64,000 nucleotides of DNA from Heliopora coerulea (taxonomy: Eukaryota; Cnidaria; Anthozoa; Scleralcyonacea; Helioporidae), in the NCBI GenBank assembly GCA_030142905.1, contig JASJOG010000029.1, positions 596,501 to 660,500 on the forward strand, written 5' to 3'. A program made the position numbers and the translations under genes. Under the pieces are notes generated by a model. That model saw only the letters and a program-made list of their open reading frames with translations. It searched no databases and was not told the origin of the DNA. This document shows, piece after piece, positions 10,026-22,300 of this stretch (the stretch's first letter is position 1; each line of letters opens with the position of its first letter).

Positions 10026-13000
10026 CCAAAACAAAGCTTATGTATATCTTTGTGTCATGACTTTTCTATATTCCTCAACCAGATTTGCATATTAGTATGG
10101 TGCTAAATTCAAAAACATTTACAGTACATCAAATTTTCACATGCAATTGTTCTTGTTTAAAGAATCTAGTCAATCAATTCAATGATAAATAGTCAATGAG
10201 TAGCGACCTAACTGTTTTTTATGTGTTTGCATGTCTGTAGTACACCCTAAATCTACTCAGCATATATTTGATTTTCACTACAAAATACAGAGAATCTCAT
10301 AATTAACTTTGGGGAAAAACAACATTTGTCTCAACAGGGCCAATTAGGGAAAGGGGTGATTCACTAAATATAAGTTTGTAGTCTGTGACTGCTACCATGA
10401 AACAGGAAAAATCTGGAAGGTACATGTAACAGCAACATAGTAAATAAATTAATATTACCATACCTTTAATTTACTTTTCCAACTTTAACCTGCCAAAATA
10501 TAATTTCAATGAATCCTGCTTCTTTTCATTACACCACACATGCTGTAAACATTTTTTTTTCTGCTGTTTCTTGTCTTTTCTCTTGTACACTTCCAAATAG
10601 TTTTCAAGGTAATTACAAATTCCAGGTTACCAATTAATTCCACCAGTCATATATGTTCAGGTGTATTTGAGAACATGGTTTTATTAATCTGTTGTCTTCA
10701 GCAAGAATATTGGTTTTAGTTTCCAAAAGAGTGTTTTATGTCCTAACAGCACTGCCACAACCTGAGGAATCCACTGGTTTTACGCCAGGGTAAAGTACAT
10801 CGGTAAGAAGAAGCCCATTGAGACATCCAGGATTAACAGGATAAAGAGAACAAGGCCTGACCACCATTAAACATGGTTGATGCACAAGCAAAGAATCATT
10901 TACACTGGCCTTAAGCTCCACAACTTAGCAAGAGCACTGTGAAGCATTAGATTGTTATATAAAAGATAATCAAAACTTTGCATTTCCCACTATAACTTGC
11001 AAGAATTAAAGCATAGTATTAACTAATTAAAATAATATTAATTGATCAAAAACTTAATAAAAAATGAATACCATAAATTAACTAGAAAAACCCCCAAACA
11101 TTTCTTACTCTCAATCACAACATAAACCAACAAGATAGCACTCCATAGTACATATACTTGATATCGTTTCTACAGTATCTGGCAAAGGGATTTCATGCAA
11201 AACAGTGCTTTAGTCGATACTCTTGTATTTTGAAACAGATCAAATAATGTACATGTACATCTTGATTTCACGGGGCAAATTTAGTCACAGACATCAAGGA
11301 CATGGTGAATGATGGGTGACAAATGTCCACTGATAGAAAAATATTTTCTTTAACTCAGCAGCCAGTTATGGCCAATGATTGAGTTCACAAGAATCAGCCA
11401 ACACTTCCCAAAAATGCCAGAGCCAGTAAATTCTGCTGCATATAACTAATAAACATACCACTCAACCCCATACAATAACTATCAATGAAAATATAAATCT
11501 TTGTTGAAAACAGAACTCCATTCGATCCTTCCAATATTCTATAATTATTTCAAGTCAGTAAGCAATCCCAGGTTTGCCAACATATCACACAGTACTATAA
11601 ATTTTAATCTCCATACGTACTACCTTTCCAATTTTATAGATTAGACATGTTAAGATTCCTACTGTATTCTTTGTGACTGCAAAAGTTAGGCAGATGTAAA
11701 ATGAAATTGTCCAAGGATAAAATTTCAAGATGATATCCTTGGACATTTCTGTCCTTGGATTTAAAAACTTTAAATTTGACCCCTGGACTTGGTATGGAAT
11801 AATTTTACAACCTAAGTTGAAATATACAAAACAAAACATACCATTATCTGAATGGCATATAGGAAACTAAAGAATAGATTTATTAAATGAAGACAATAGA
11901 GTGAATCAAGTCAGTATCACATTAGACTTGATTTAACTTCAATCTTCAGTTTTCAAGATGCTATCAATTGGATTATGATTCATTTCATACTTTTTAAACT
12001 GTTGGTTAGTAATGGCTTTTGAGTTTAAATATATTATGAAGAAATCATGAACTATTCATGTGGGGATGTTAGATGTTAATTTTAGACAATGAACTCTGCA
12101 TCTATTATCACAACCTGTGGTGAAATAATTATGTTCCAATTACAGTATACCACACCTTTCTACATGCATATTTTGACTAATACCAGCTACAAAATTATGT
12201 ACTGGTATTTCTCAAATTGAAAGCTCTGACTGCCGACCTTATTAAAAATGACCCCATCAATTGGTCTACAACTTCTTATGGTAAATGTATTATATGTACA
12301 CTATTTTACTGAAGTGCCAGATAGATGATATATTTTCCCCATTCCTCCAGCTACCTACTTATAATCCTTTCAAAGACTGAATTTCTCTGGTCTGAAATCA
12401 CATAATGTGTATTTATAAAAGCACCAATACTGTGATACATTGTACATTAGCTAAAAACATGCCAATACCTACAGATATGTGATAATAATGACAATGATAC
12501 CAATAACTATCTACTATGCTCACAGTATTTTCTTAATACTTCAGACCACATAGAATTTCAGCATTAAAATGGATAGAATTATGTAAATCTTCTGTTTATT
12601 AATTCAAGCATATTCTAGTGAGACTAGCTTTTTGACTTCAACAAAATAAAACCTCTCAATGCCAATATTAGCCTAACTCTTAGCCAGTCAACCTTTCATT
12701 AAATATAATATTTCAAGATTTTTGTGATCTGGTAGTTAATCTAACTCAGTTTACATGTAATATACCTGTAATCTACCAGTGGTTTATTAACCTTTGAAAG
12801 AGTGTTTTGCTTATGATACTGGAAGATGCAATAAAAAATTTGAATAAGCGAATACTGATTAACTTTGTAAATCTCCATTTCATTTACTTTGCTTGACATT
12901 AACAATTACCTTCCAGTTATCTTTCAGCTAACTATACTCTGACTAGATGGGAGGAAAATTATTGCGATAGTCAACTCTGCCATCAACTGTCTCAAATTTG
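10026..13000. other. Large non-coding stretch, nothing recognised
   Basis: AT-rich sequence with no supported exon, RNA gene or recognisable transposon. Probably the 5' leader intron or upstream region of the zinc-finger gene. Confidence 0.6.
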
Positions 13001-13133
13001 CTGATTAATTAATTTATAGCTGATAAGAAGCTCGAGCACTGCACAAAAGTTTAACCAATAATACTTTGCGTAATAACATCGAAAATTCATTTTCAGCAGA
13101 ATTTCTGATTCTGATAATGTTGCATGTACATAC

Positions 13134-13301
13134 CGCAGTTTTTCGGAAAGTCTGAATAGAATAAGGCATCTGAACGAGATTGAAAGCATTGCGTGTGGAA
13201 GTAACATCACGTCCCGTACAGGATATGTAATGAATTTTTTTCAATAGTCCTATCAAATAACTATTGCCCTTAACGAAATTCCCACCACCAATTTTGGCCA
13301 A
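13134..13301 (-). CDS. Possible first exon of unknown protein, or leader exon
   Basis: An ATG at 13301 (MAKIGGG...) opens 56 codons ending exactly at a good donor (GTATGT at 13133-13128). The peptide matches no family I recognise. The surrounding 13.0-13.8 kb has more CpG than its neighbours, as a promoter might. It could instead be the untranslated leader exon spliced to the acceptor at 9271, just before the zinc-finger start codon, with the frame coincidental. Confidence 0.3.
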
Positions 13302-14323
13302 GTATTACAGACTTAAATTTCGTACTACCGATAGAATTCCAAAAGATGATGAGTACGAATCCCTCTACATCTTATGACGAGAATGCTCCGATATAAGCAA
13401 AAAGTGTTCTATTTATCTTAAAAACACAAAACAAGTAGAAGCTATTTGGATGTCAACAAGTACTTTCGAAGCAAACAATATCAACCCATAAAATTGTCGA
13501 CGTGCAAAACCTACGACCTCAAAATCAAAAAGCCAACAGAAGTAACCACAGGAATATAAGTAGGTTGTACCCTCTAAATATGTTGCGCCTTTCCTTGTCT
13601 GCTCATCGATTCACGATACTCCACCATAAACATCTTTACCACATTTCTCCCGACATATCATTCAACATGGCCAAAGTACACTATGGCTGCTTTAGCGAGA
13701 ATACACGCGAAACCAACGAGCGGAGGTCGCGCGTGGATCCACCCTCCCCACCTTGACTACCATTTCCAGCTTTTGCGTTTTCAAACCAAATTTACTTTTG
13801 GCTCTCGCTTTTTTAAACAGTTTGGGATGACAGATATATAAGAATCCATCAGAATTGTCTCAATGGGATATTTCTTTTTGACTGTTCTTTTTATGACTTG
13901 CTGTTTTTACTTTCCCACTTGATGTCAGTCAAACGTATTTCAGCCACATAAAGCGCTGCAATGCTCGGCAAAGCATGGATGCTTGCTTTGGAAACAAACC
14001 TCGTCCGCAAAGCCATAAACCAAACGAACCTGGGGCAAGGTTGGCTTTCCTGGTGGAAGTGCCAAAAAGCTCATGTCGTGTTTGGTGACTTTGGTGTATC
14101 TCTGCAATGAACTGTAGAATAATTTAAAAATATTTCGACTCAACAAATGTCACTAATTCACAGTAGCTACTATACACTGGCAAAGTGAGCATTATGGGCG
14201 CCCAGAGGTGAACGTAACTTGCAGTGCCCAAAATAAAAATTATGCAAACACTGATATGACAGTATTTCGGATAAAAATTGCAATGGAATAGCGATAATTT
14301 CACATTTTCTTTTATTTATACCA

Positions 14324-14862
14324 TTATCGTAGCCAAGGTGGGGAGCAAGGAGTACAGTTGCCCCCCCCCCCCCGATTTTTCGTCCTTTCTAGGTCTGTCG
14401 GTACATCCAGTACATTTGTTGGCACATTGAGCCTGTCTGTCGCGGATTCTGACAGCGCTTGAATTATCAAATTATAAAATTGTTGTTAAAAACTGTAAGT
14501 TCCGGCGAAAATTAAGTACGGGAAAGACGTTCAATACAAAATTTTCGTAAGGAATTCTGTTTTGTTTTGTTTTTTTTTTAACCGACAAAACTGACAGATC
14601 CAGTCAACCCTCAGGACAAAGTGGCTGTGGTAGCGGTGATGGCGGAAAAAGATGTGTTGGTATGCATATCTTCTTTTTTGCCAGTGCTGGCAAAGTAGAA
14701 ATCATTTATTCCTTTATCGAATTTCAAGTTTTCCCGCCCTCGGTTTGGTTAACTTCGATTTTTCCTTGATGTTTGTCGGTGCATTTCCGACATCTTGTCG
14801 GTACACTTAAAATTTTCCCAGCCCCCTCCCCACCAACTTGCAAATTCCTGGCTACGCAACTG
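14324..14862. mobile_element. Inverted-repeat transposon with 10-bp target duplication
   Basis: ATTTATACCA occurs at both borders (14314-14323 and 14863-14872). The inner ends are inverted: ...CGTAGCCAAGG on the left and CCTGGCTACG on the right. A run of C lies near the left end. No coding frame. A non-autonomous DNA element, superfamily not assigned. Confidence 0.65.
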
Positions 14863-15384
14863 ATTTATACCAGCAAAAATTGTTCAAGGCATAGTTTGGT
14901 GCCCACTTAGTTATTTTCACGCCCGGGACAATTATTCCCGGTCGTAAGACATAGTAATCATCCGTTAAAATTTTTCAATAATTTCACTGGTCACGGGACC
15001 GGGCTTGTTTTCGGACTTTTGGGGACTGGGTCCCTTAATAACAAGCGCTGCCCAGCGTGCGTCCTATCCAGAGTATTACTTATGTTGTGCTGGTAATAAT
15101 GAACAGGATATGACGAAATATAATTGTGGAGTGAGAGGATCGGGAGAGTAAAGCGGGTTACACGGTGAGTAAATATATGCGGACCGGAAACGAGAAATGA
15201 AAAGTTGTTGATATTAAAGCTGACAGTCTTAGTTTACAACATAATTCGATCGTACATGTTGCCACTCAAACGGTAAAGTGCAAAAAAATCCAACAAGTAC
15301 TTCAGGTCTTTTGTACACAGAAGTCTCGAGTTTGACCCGCTACTTCAGGGGCATTGGAATAAATGCTAAAAAGGTTCACCAGAG

Positions 15385-15575
15385 TCCATTTACACGATGC
15401 AATTGTCGTATACCGTTGTTCGTTGAAGGATATGTAATGTTGTTTCAAAGGCACAATACCTGCTTTCGATTCGCTCAGTGAAATGGCAAAAAATCCAGGA
15501 GACTCCAGTGAATAAATCGTGGACATCACAACGAACAACCCTATTCAACAATCGTACTAAATGTCCCCTTACAAG
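15385..15575. mobile_element. MITE (CATTTACACGAT-ended family)
   Basis: The left end CCATTTACACGATGCAATTG and the right end CAACAATCGTACTAAATG are inverted relatives. Same family as the copies at about 999 and 25536. Confidence 0.6.
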
Positions 15576-15734
15576 ACAATAGGATGAGTCCATAAACTCT
15601 GATTTATTTGCATGTGAACGAATATTTTAAACAGTTACTACCGTGAATGAGATTTCGTAACAGACTGACTTACTTTCAAGCGTTTGTAAATAATTTTAAC
15701 TTTATTAAGCTAAGATAAACCTTAATGTGTAAAT

Positions 15735-15847
15735 AGTGTCCCCAATTAGTTTTTTCAAGCTAAATATCAATGACACTTTAATAGTCTTTCATTCATTCAT
15801 TCATTCATTCATTCATTCATTCATTCATTCATTCATTCATTCATTCA
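15735..15847 (+). mobile_element. LINE 3' end with ATTC-repeat tail
   Basis: GTGTCCCCAATTAG...AGCTAAATA...GACAC...AATA matches the 3' untranslated end of the LINE at 51.0-51.7 kb. A perfect ATTC microsatellite (about 15789-15846) follows. A 5'-truncated insertion with no coding part left. Confidence 0.7.
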
Positions 15848-15922
15848 CAGATTTAGTTACCACGCCCCCTCTTTCCCCCCGATCTTTTAGTCTGTTACCC
15901 TGGCGCGTATATGGGACCATTT

Positions 15923-15960
15923 GAGGAGTCACCGCAAATCAAAGATTGCGGTGACTCCTC
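15923..15960. repeat. Perfect 15-bp hairpin
   Basis: GAGGAGTCACCGCAA (15923-15937) pairs perfectly with 15946-15960 across an 8-nt loop. No T-run follows. Function unknown. Confidence 0.9.
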
Positions 15961-16342
15961 TTAACCGATCACATTACCAGAGTTCTTAAGTGATGCCTGA
16001 GCTTCATTTTGGGGACTGGATACCATGTTAGTTAACCATCTGCAAGTCTGTCGAGCGCTAGGTATGTGCCTCCCCTCCCCACCTCCGTAATAGCAAAACA
16101 AGGTTGACAGTTACATGAAAGCGTCTCTGTTCGTGAGGAATTTTATTGCAAAATCAACATATTTAGTCACGAGTGTCTGTCATCATAGCATTGAATTGTT
16201 CCGGGATTTGTGTACGAAATTTGAAAATCCTTTTGTGAGAGACACAGTTACACATTAGTCGTCAAAAATCTGAAGGGTTTATCTGGAATCTGTAATTCCG
16301 AGACTGATGGTTTGATGAAGTTAGATCATTTTGATTCTTTTT

Positions 16343-19300
16343 TTATTTCTTCGACTTAGACGGTCCAGAAGACAGCATTGCAAGTTCCTTGAAGTAAGCC
16401 GCAAAGACTTTCATCTGAATGAAAAATAAATAGTATAAACAATAATTAAAAATAAATATATGAAACTATATGAAAAGACATAGTTGACATTTCTGTTTCT
16501 CCGAGCACTATCACAATCATTTCTATGTCGCACCCAACTACAACGAGACAGTTCCAAGTTTCAAATACAAATGTAATTCGGGACAAAACATTAATACTGT
16601 ACATTGAAGGTCAAAGATATATAAGTTGAGGTTATGTTCATAGGTTTCGCAATCTGAATTTCCGGACGAATGGATCTTTTTCACAAATAGTGCTCATTTA
16701 AAGTGGCTCCCTACGGTAATTTTGACCAAGAGATTGGTCACTAAGTTTGACTCGGCACGCATGCGTAGATGCAGATATTGTCCAGTTGTTATAACTGAAA
16801 CCCTGACGACCAATCAAAAAGCGTGGTCAAAAATAGCGGACCCGCAAGCGCCTTTGGACACTCGTTTCAGTCCCTTACGCTGTCATTGGTACGTCAGTTT
16901 GTCGTTGACGAACGCCTTAAAAATAACATCTAAAATGGCCTACAAGTCCTCCATGTTTTACTTTCATTTTTAGTCCAACCATTGGCTGATATCAACCTTT
17001 TATTTACATTGGTACTCAGTGGTTGCTATTCTATCACGGAACTCTGCACCTTTCACGTCAACGCAAATTCTAATTTTTTTACCGTTTGGTCTCATGAATT
17101 TCCTTAAAATTTCGCAAATTTTAAACCGAGGATAAGTAAAAACATTGAATTTTTGCTCTCAAACTACGTTGACGGTGAATGTGTAAAAAAGCTTCATCCC
17201 AACTGAAAGCCAAAAATATTACAACAATTTTCCAGTCCTACTGCCTGCGTCTCTAGTCGTGTGTGGATTAAATTGTATCTCAACTTCTAAAATTCATTAA
17301 GAATTCAAGAGGAAAATACCAAGGAAAATCATAACCGTGTCGCGTCTTTTATATGTGATAAAGACACATGTGACTTCACAGGTGGAGATGATGTCAATTT
17401 TTTTCGGCTTAGAAAACAAATTTCCAAATTTTCTTCACAAATTAGCGCGTTAAGAAATTAATTTTATAAGACGTTTAAAAAACTCGCTGTACGTGCTTTA
17501 TCGAGTCCAAAACACTCGACTATCGCCTCGTATTTTAAACCCCGATAAAGCATTCCTCCTCGGTTTTTAAATACTACTTAAATCTTTCGCACACATTCAC
17601 ACAAAAAAACAAAGAAATGCCAGAACAATTCGGAACGTACTTATTAACTAATGTTTCGTCACTGCACGCAACATCAGAAACGTTAATGAATAAATTCGTT
17701 TTGTCTCTTCTGGCCTTCTTTGTTTATTCCATTGTAAATGGTACGGCAAAATTTCCTACAATTTGCTGCGCATTGCTATTTGTTTCAAAGTTAATTTTTC
17801 TGCCTGGACAATTAATCGGAGGAATAAGTGTAATAAAATATACACATATACAACCTCATCCACTTGATCTCTTACCCCTTTCTGAAAATTGCTTATATTG
17901 AGTTTTTCATTTTGGGAATGCGCTCCGTCGTCAGAGCGCCCCATTGACAACAGCAAAACATTTTTCCCGGTCGTGTTAGCCAATGTTAGGACAACAGGAA
18001 TACTGCCTCCTTCACGGGTATAGTCAGGCTCAACACCATACACTAAATGGAAAACAGAACGGTACAACGATACACCAGACCAAGGTAGATTACTGCAATG
18101 CATTTTCCCTATCCCTAGCAGCACCACAACCAAACCTTACAAAACATATTAAGTATTCATGAGGAAGATACAAAGGAAAATCACAACCGTGTCGTTTCTT
18201 TATAAGTTATGAGGACATGCTTTCGTTTCTACTCAAGTTCTCTACAAATTTTTTCGGCTTAGAAAACATAAATTTCCAAAGTTTCTCCGCGAATCAGTGT
18301 ATTAAGAGGTTCGTTTCATAAGACATTTATAAAACTCTTAACCCAATAAAGAACTCCTGTTCGTTTTTTAAATATAACTTAATGGGTGTTTTTGTATCGA
18401 GTTATTTAAAGTCAGATGGACGTGTGACCATATTGCCCATTGGAAAACCTGGTATCTATAGTGTACCTGTAGCCCGTAGGATCACATGTGTAGTGCAAGC
18501 GTTGCTGGGATGAGTGAGCTCAATACTCAGTAAACCCTCAATCTCTGACCCCAGATACAAATGACCTCTTATGGTTTAAAGTTAGAGTTTAGAATCTGGT
18601 TTAGGATTATATTTACATTTAAGGAGTCACTCACCCGCAAGGGTTAGTGATCAGAAGTTGTCAATTTCTGGATATTAAGCCCTGGTCAAACGAATACAAC
18701 ATCATTCAACATTGTTGAATTCCACTTTGTTGGATGGTGTTGTGAATTGTGGATATCAAAGATCTGGGACAAATAATGATTCTCGAATTTTAGGCCAATG
18801 TTTGATGGAAATCAAACTTTGTTCAACATCTTGCAACATGATGCAACATGGAGGCCAAACGAGTTCAACATGTTGCATTCAACAATGTTCAATGATGTTG
18901 AATTGCGATGTTCCATTCGTTTGGCCAGGGGGTTAGGGATCGTGGTCATTTGTCCCTATGACAACGGCAAGTACCCTTAGTTGACAGTCAGTGATGGTGA
19001 TATCGACACTGTTCATAAACAGCCGGATGTTTCTGAACAGAATTCATAGTTCTTCTTTCAGCAAGTAGCTTGCAGATAAGTACAGCCTGAAAATGTACTA
19101 CGAGTTGCAAGTTATGCCTGGTCGCACTTGTCTAAGCCTTTGTACAAACAAAATTTGTTACACTCCAGCTAGTTATGGTTCCAAACTGCCTGTATCTACC
19201 ATTCTCAAACTCAATCTGAAATTTGGTGAAATCAACGTACCATTTAACGTAGCATTCTTTCCTGCCTCGTAGATGTCAGTACTAAAATCTCCAAGCCAGG

Positions 19301-22300
19301 CCACGGCTGATCCTTCGGAGTATGTCACCCTGACAATAAAGTAAGAAGCGCGCATTTAGTAGGTAGGCTCGGGGCGCTATTTTGTGTCTTGTGATTGTCA
19401 TCCTGGCATATGCAATAATCCCACTGCAGTCTACGCAGGAAGATCTCTCCTTATGATTAGATCCATTCCGTCCTAGAAGCCTCTCGAGAGTTTAACACAT
19501 ACACCAAGATGACAATCGGTAGGATAGGATAGGATGGGGTATATAAATCTGTTGATAAAGGGACTTTAGTTTCCAGCTATGACAATCACATATTTACGAC
19601 TTGACTGGGGGGGGGGGTGTTTTAAGTTCAATTTTACTGTTATTGCTTACTGCATTTTATTGGGACTTCCTCGTTCAGAATGGATCTTGTTCAAGTAGTC
19701 TTTGACAAGCTTACCAACATCTTGAGGCTTCTGGTTGGGAACCAGGCGAATTGAGAATTTACCAGTCACCTTTCGAATGAAATGACGCGAAAAAAAAATT
19801 ACCGAAATAAAATATTGGACATTCTAAGAGACTGGAGAAACAGATCACTGCGTTTGGATGTTTCTTTCGGTACCTGAACAACAAACAGCTCCAAGTCAGA
19901 AAGCAACAAAGCTACAGACTACTTTTTTTATTTTGTTACAGCAAACTAGGGGCGGATCCTGAATTTTGGAAAAAGGGGGTGCGCAAATTTTTTTACAAAT
20001 TCATGGCAATATGTAGCGTTGTAGAGGAAGAATTTTTATGCTTCTGTCGTTTTCGGTGTTTGAATTTCTTGTACTTACCCTTTTGTTTCTTTGTTGCTTG
20101 TCCCGATTCTCTGAAATTAATCATCATTCTTCTTGATGGTCGACATGTTTAATGCTTGTGTTTTGTAACCGAGCAAAAAGTCACATGGCAACTAATCGAA
20201 AAATAGGGGCGCGCGTCCGATGGGCCCCCTGCTAAATCCGCCCCTGGTTTAAACAATGTTTCCAGCAATTTTTCTTGCAACAGTGATTTTATGAATGGGA
20301 GACAATCACCGATGTCGACATAATTGGATAGCGCATTTGGCAAAAGACTTCTGGCAACAGGAAATGAACACACCAGGAATACCAAGATGGCCACTTTGAA
20401 ATTTTATAAGTTATAAAATGAACGCATCAGCCTAAAATGCCAAGGTCACGACCAAGAAATTTATAGGTTATCGTGCTCGAAAACAAACGAAAAGACAAAT
20501 CTTTTTCCAGCAGTAGTGGTCAAAGAATCTTAATAAAATAACGAGTAGGAAGTTCACCTTTTCAATTTTTTGGCATTAGTAATTTTGAATCTTTTTTAGT
20601 TTTGATTCATATGTAGGTAATTAATAAACTTAGATAAACGAATTCGTAAACAGCCGTCAATATTGTAAATAATCTATATTTACTTGTATTAGTTTGCCTT
20701 TCACTTTAAATGATGTGTCTCAACGAAGCCTGAAAATATCTTCTCTGTCCGCCGCATTAGCTGATCTTGAGCAAATAAAATCGGAACTAACTTACAGGTA
20801 ACTCGAAACCTCTTCAATGATATTAAACATCAAGGCAACGAATCCTGGCATGTCAGAAGTCTCTTCTCTACTCCAGGCTGTGCAAGAAACCGAATCGAAA
20901 ACGAATTGAGAGTCTGGAAATTCCTCGTGACAATTCACATTAACCAGAAAAACATCAAGAGTTCTTACTTCAAGACAACATCACTTTCATTTTTCCCGCT
21001 CAGGATCGTAATGCCCAAAACATACGATGAATAAAAAAGAGAAAGACCGCAGTTTTGTTTTAAGCTACCTTATATATTTAGGTCACAATCGGTTCATATT
21101 TTCAAATAGAGTTTTGAAGCAGAGACTGTCCGTTGTCTTCTATACCGTGAAGACGAAGGGCTTCTGTTGACGAACATGACACGGTATTCACATTTCATTC
21201 AGAAGGATTTTATTCGGTAAATTTATGTACATGTGCTTCGTTTCCGTTAAAACAATTCAAATATTTTATCTCACAAGAATCAGTCTCAATAAAAGTACGT
21301 TTATTAACCATTTTATTCCGTCAAACAAGAGAGAATTGAATTTGGAAAGACCAAACATGTTCCTCTGTTTTATTCTATCATGTTCCATCAACTTCCATCA
21401 CGCTTTTGAGACTCTGTTACTCTTTTCTATTACGACTTATTTCCTAGTATTTTATTCTGCCGAATGCAAAACGATTTTACAAATTGGAGGAATTCCATCG
21501 GACTAAAAAGATTGAGGCATATCTCAAACTTTTCTGTCGGTATAAGGCTTCTGTTATTTTACTCTAGCTAAGGCCAGGCGATTTTTGTTGTCCAAGAGAG
21601 ACTTCAGGACTAGAACTAAAGAGGAGCGATCACAACCGACACAGGGGGTAATTGTTTACCGCTGACCGGTCGTGGGGTTGTATAGGTATTAGAGTATTAC
21701 AGCGTATGATATCTACCTGCATAGGAATTACAGTTTTATCTCCAGGACCTGAGAATGCACCTTCAATTCCTACAAGGAAAGGGAGACTCGTTTAAAAGCA
21801 AATAGATTGATGAATTGCCACAACTGAAATGACAAAAAAATCAACAGATCTTCATATAAATGCATAGTGCTGAGGAAAATAAAGACCAATTTTTCACTGA
21901 GACTGAAACTTCGGCATTTGTTAAAATTCAAAAAATTTTCCTAAATTTGTGTTACCATGCACGACGCCACTCTTGGCTGAGATTCCTATGTTTGTACCCA
22001 GAGGTGGACAAATTTCGACTGCTTGACCAGGGCAAATTAAAGAACAACTACAAGTTCCTCTACGTAAATTGACTTTGTAAGCTAAACAGAAGATCAATCG
22101 ATGTAACATTCCCACAAGGTTTATTAAATGAACTTTTTAGAAGCAAAACCATAGTCTATTCAAATCAGTTATCACTTCCAAAAGCAATTCACAGCCTAGA
22201 AGAGAAGGAAAAGCCTGACCTAACTCACTGAAATGTTCACAAATGTCCTCGCTCAAGAATGGTAATAATATCACAACGTTCCAAAAAGGAATCTGCTAGC

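Noticed and set aside
16722..16973. 83-codon plus frame just downstream of CNDP2
   Set aside because: No start context, domain or splice support; no similarity recognised.
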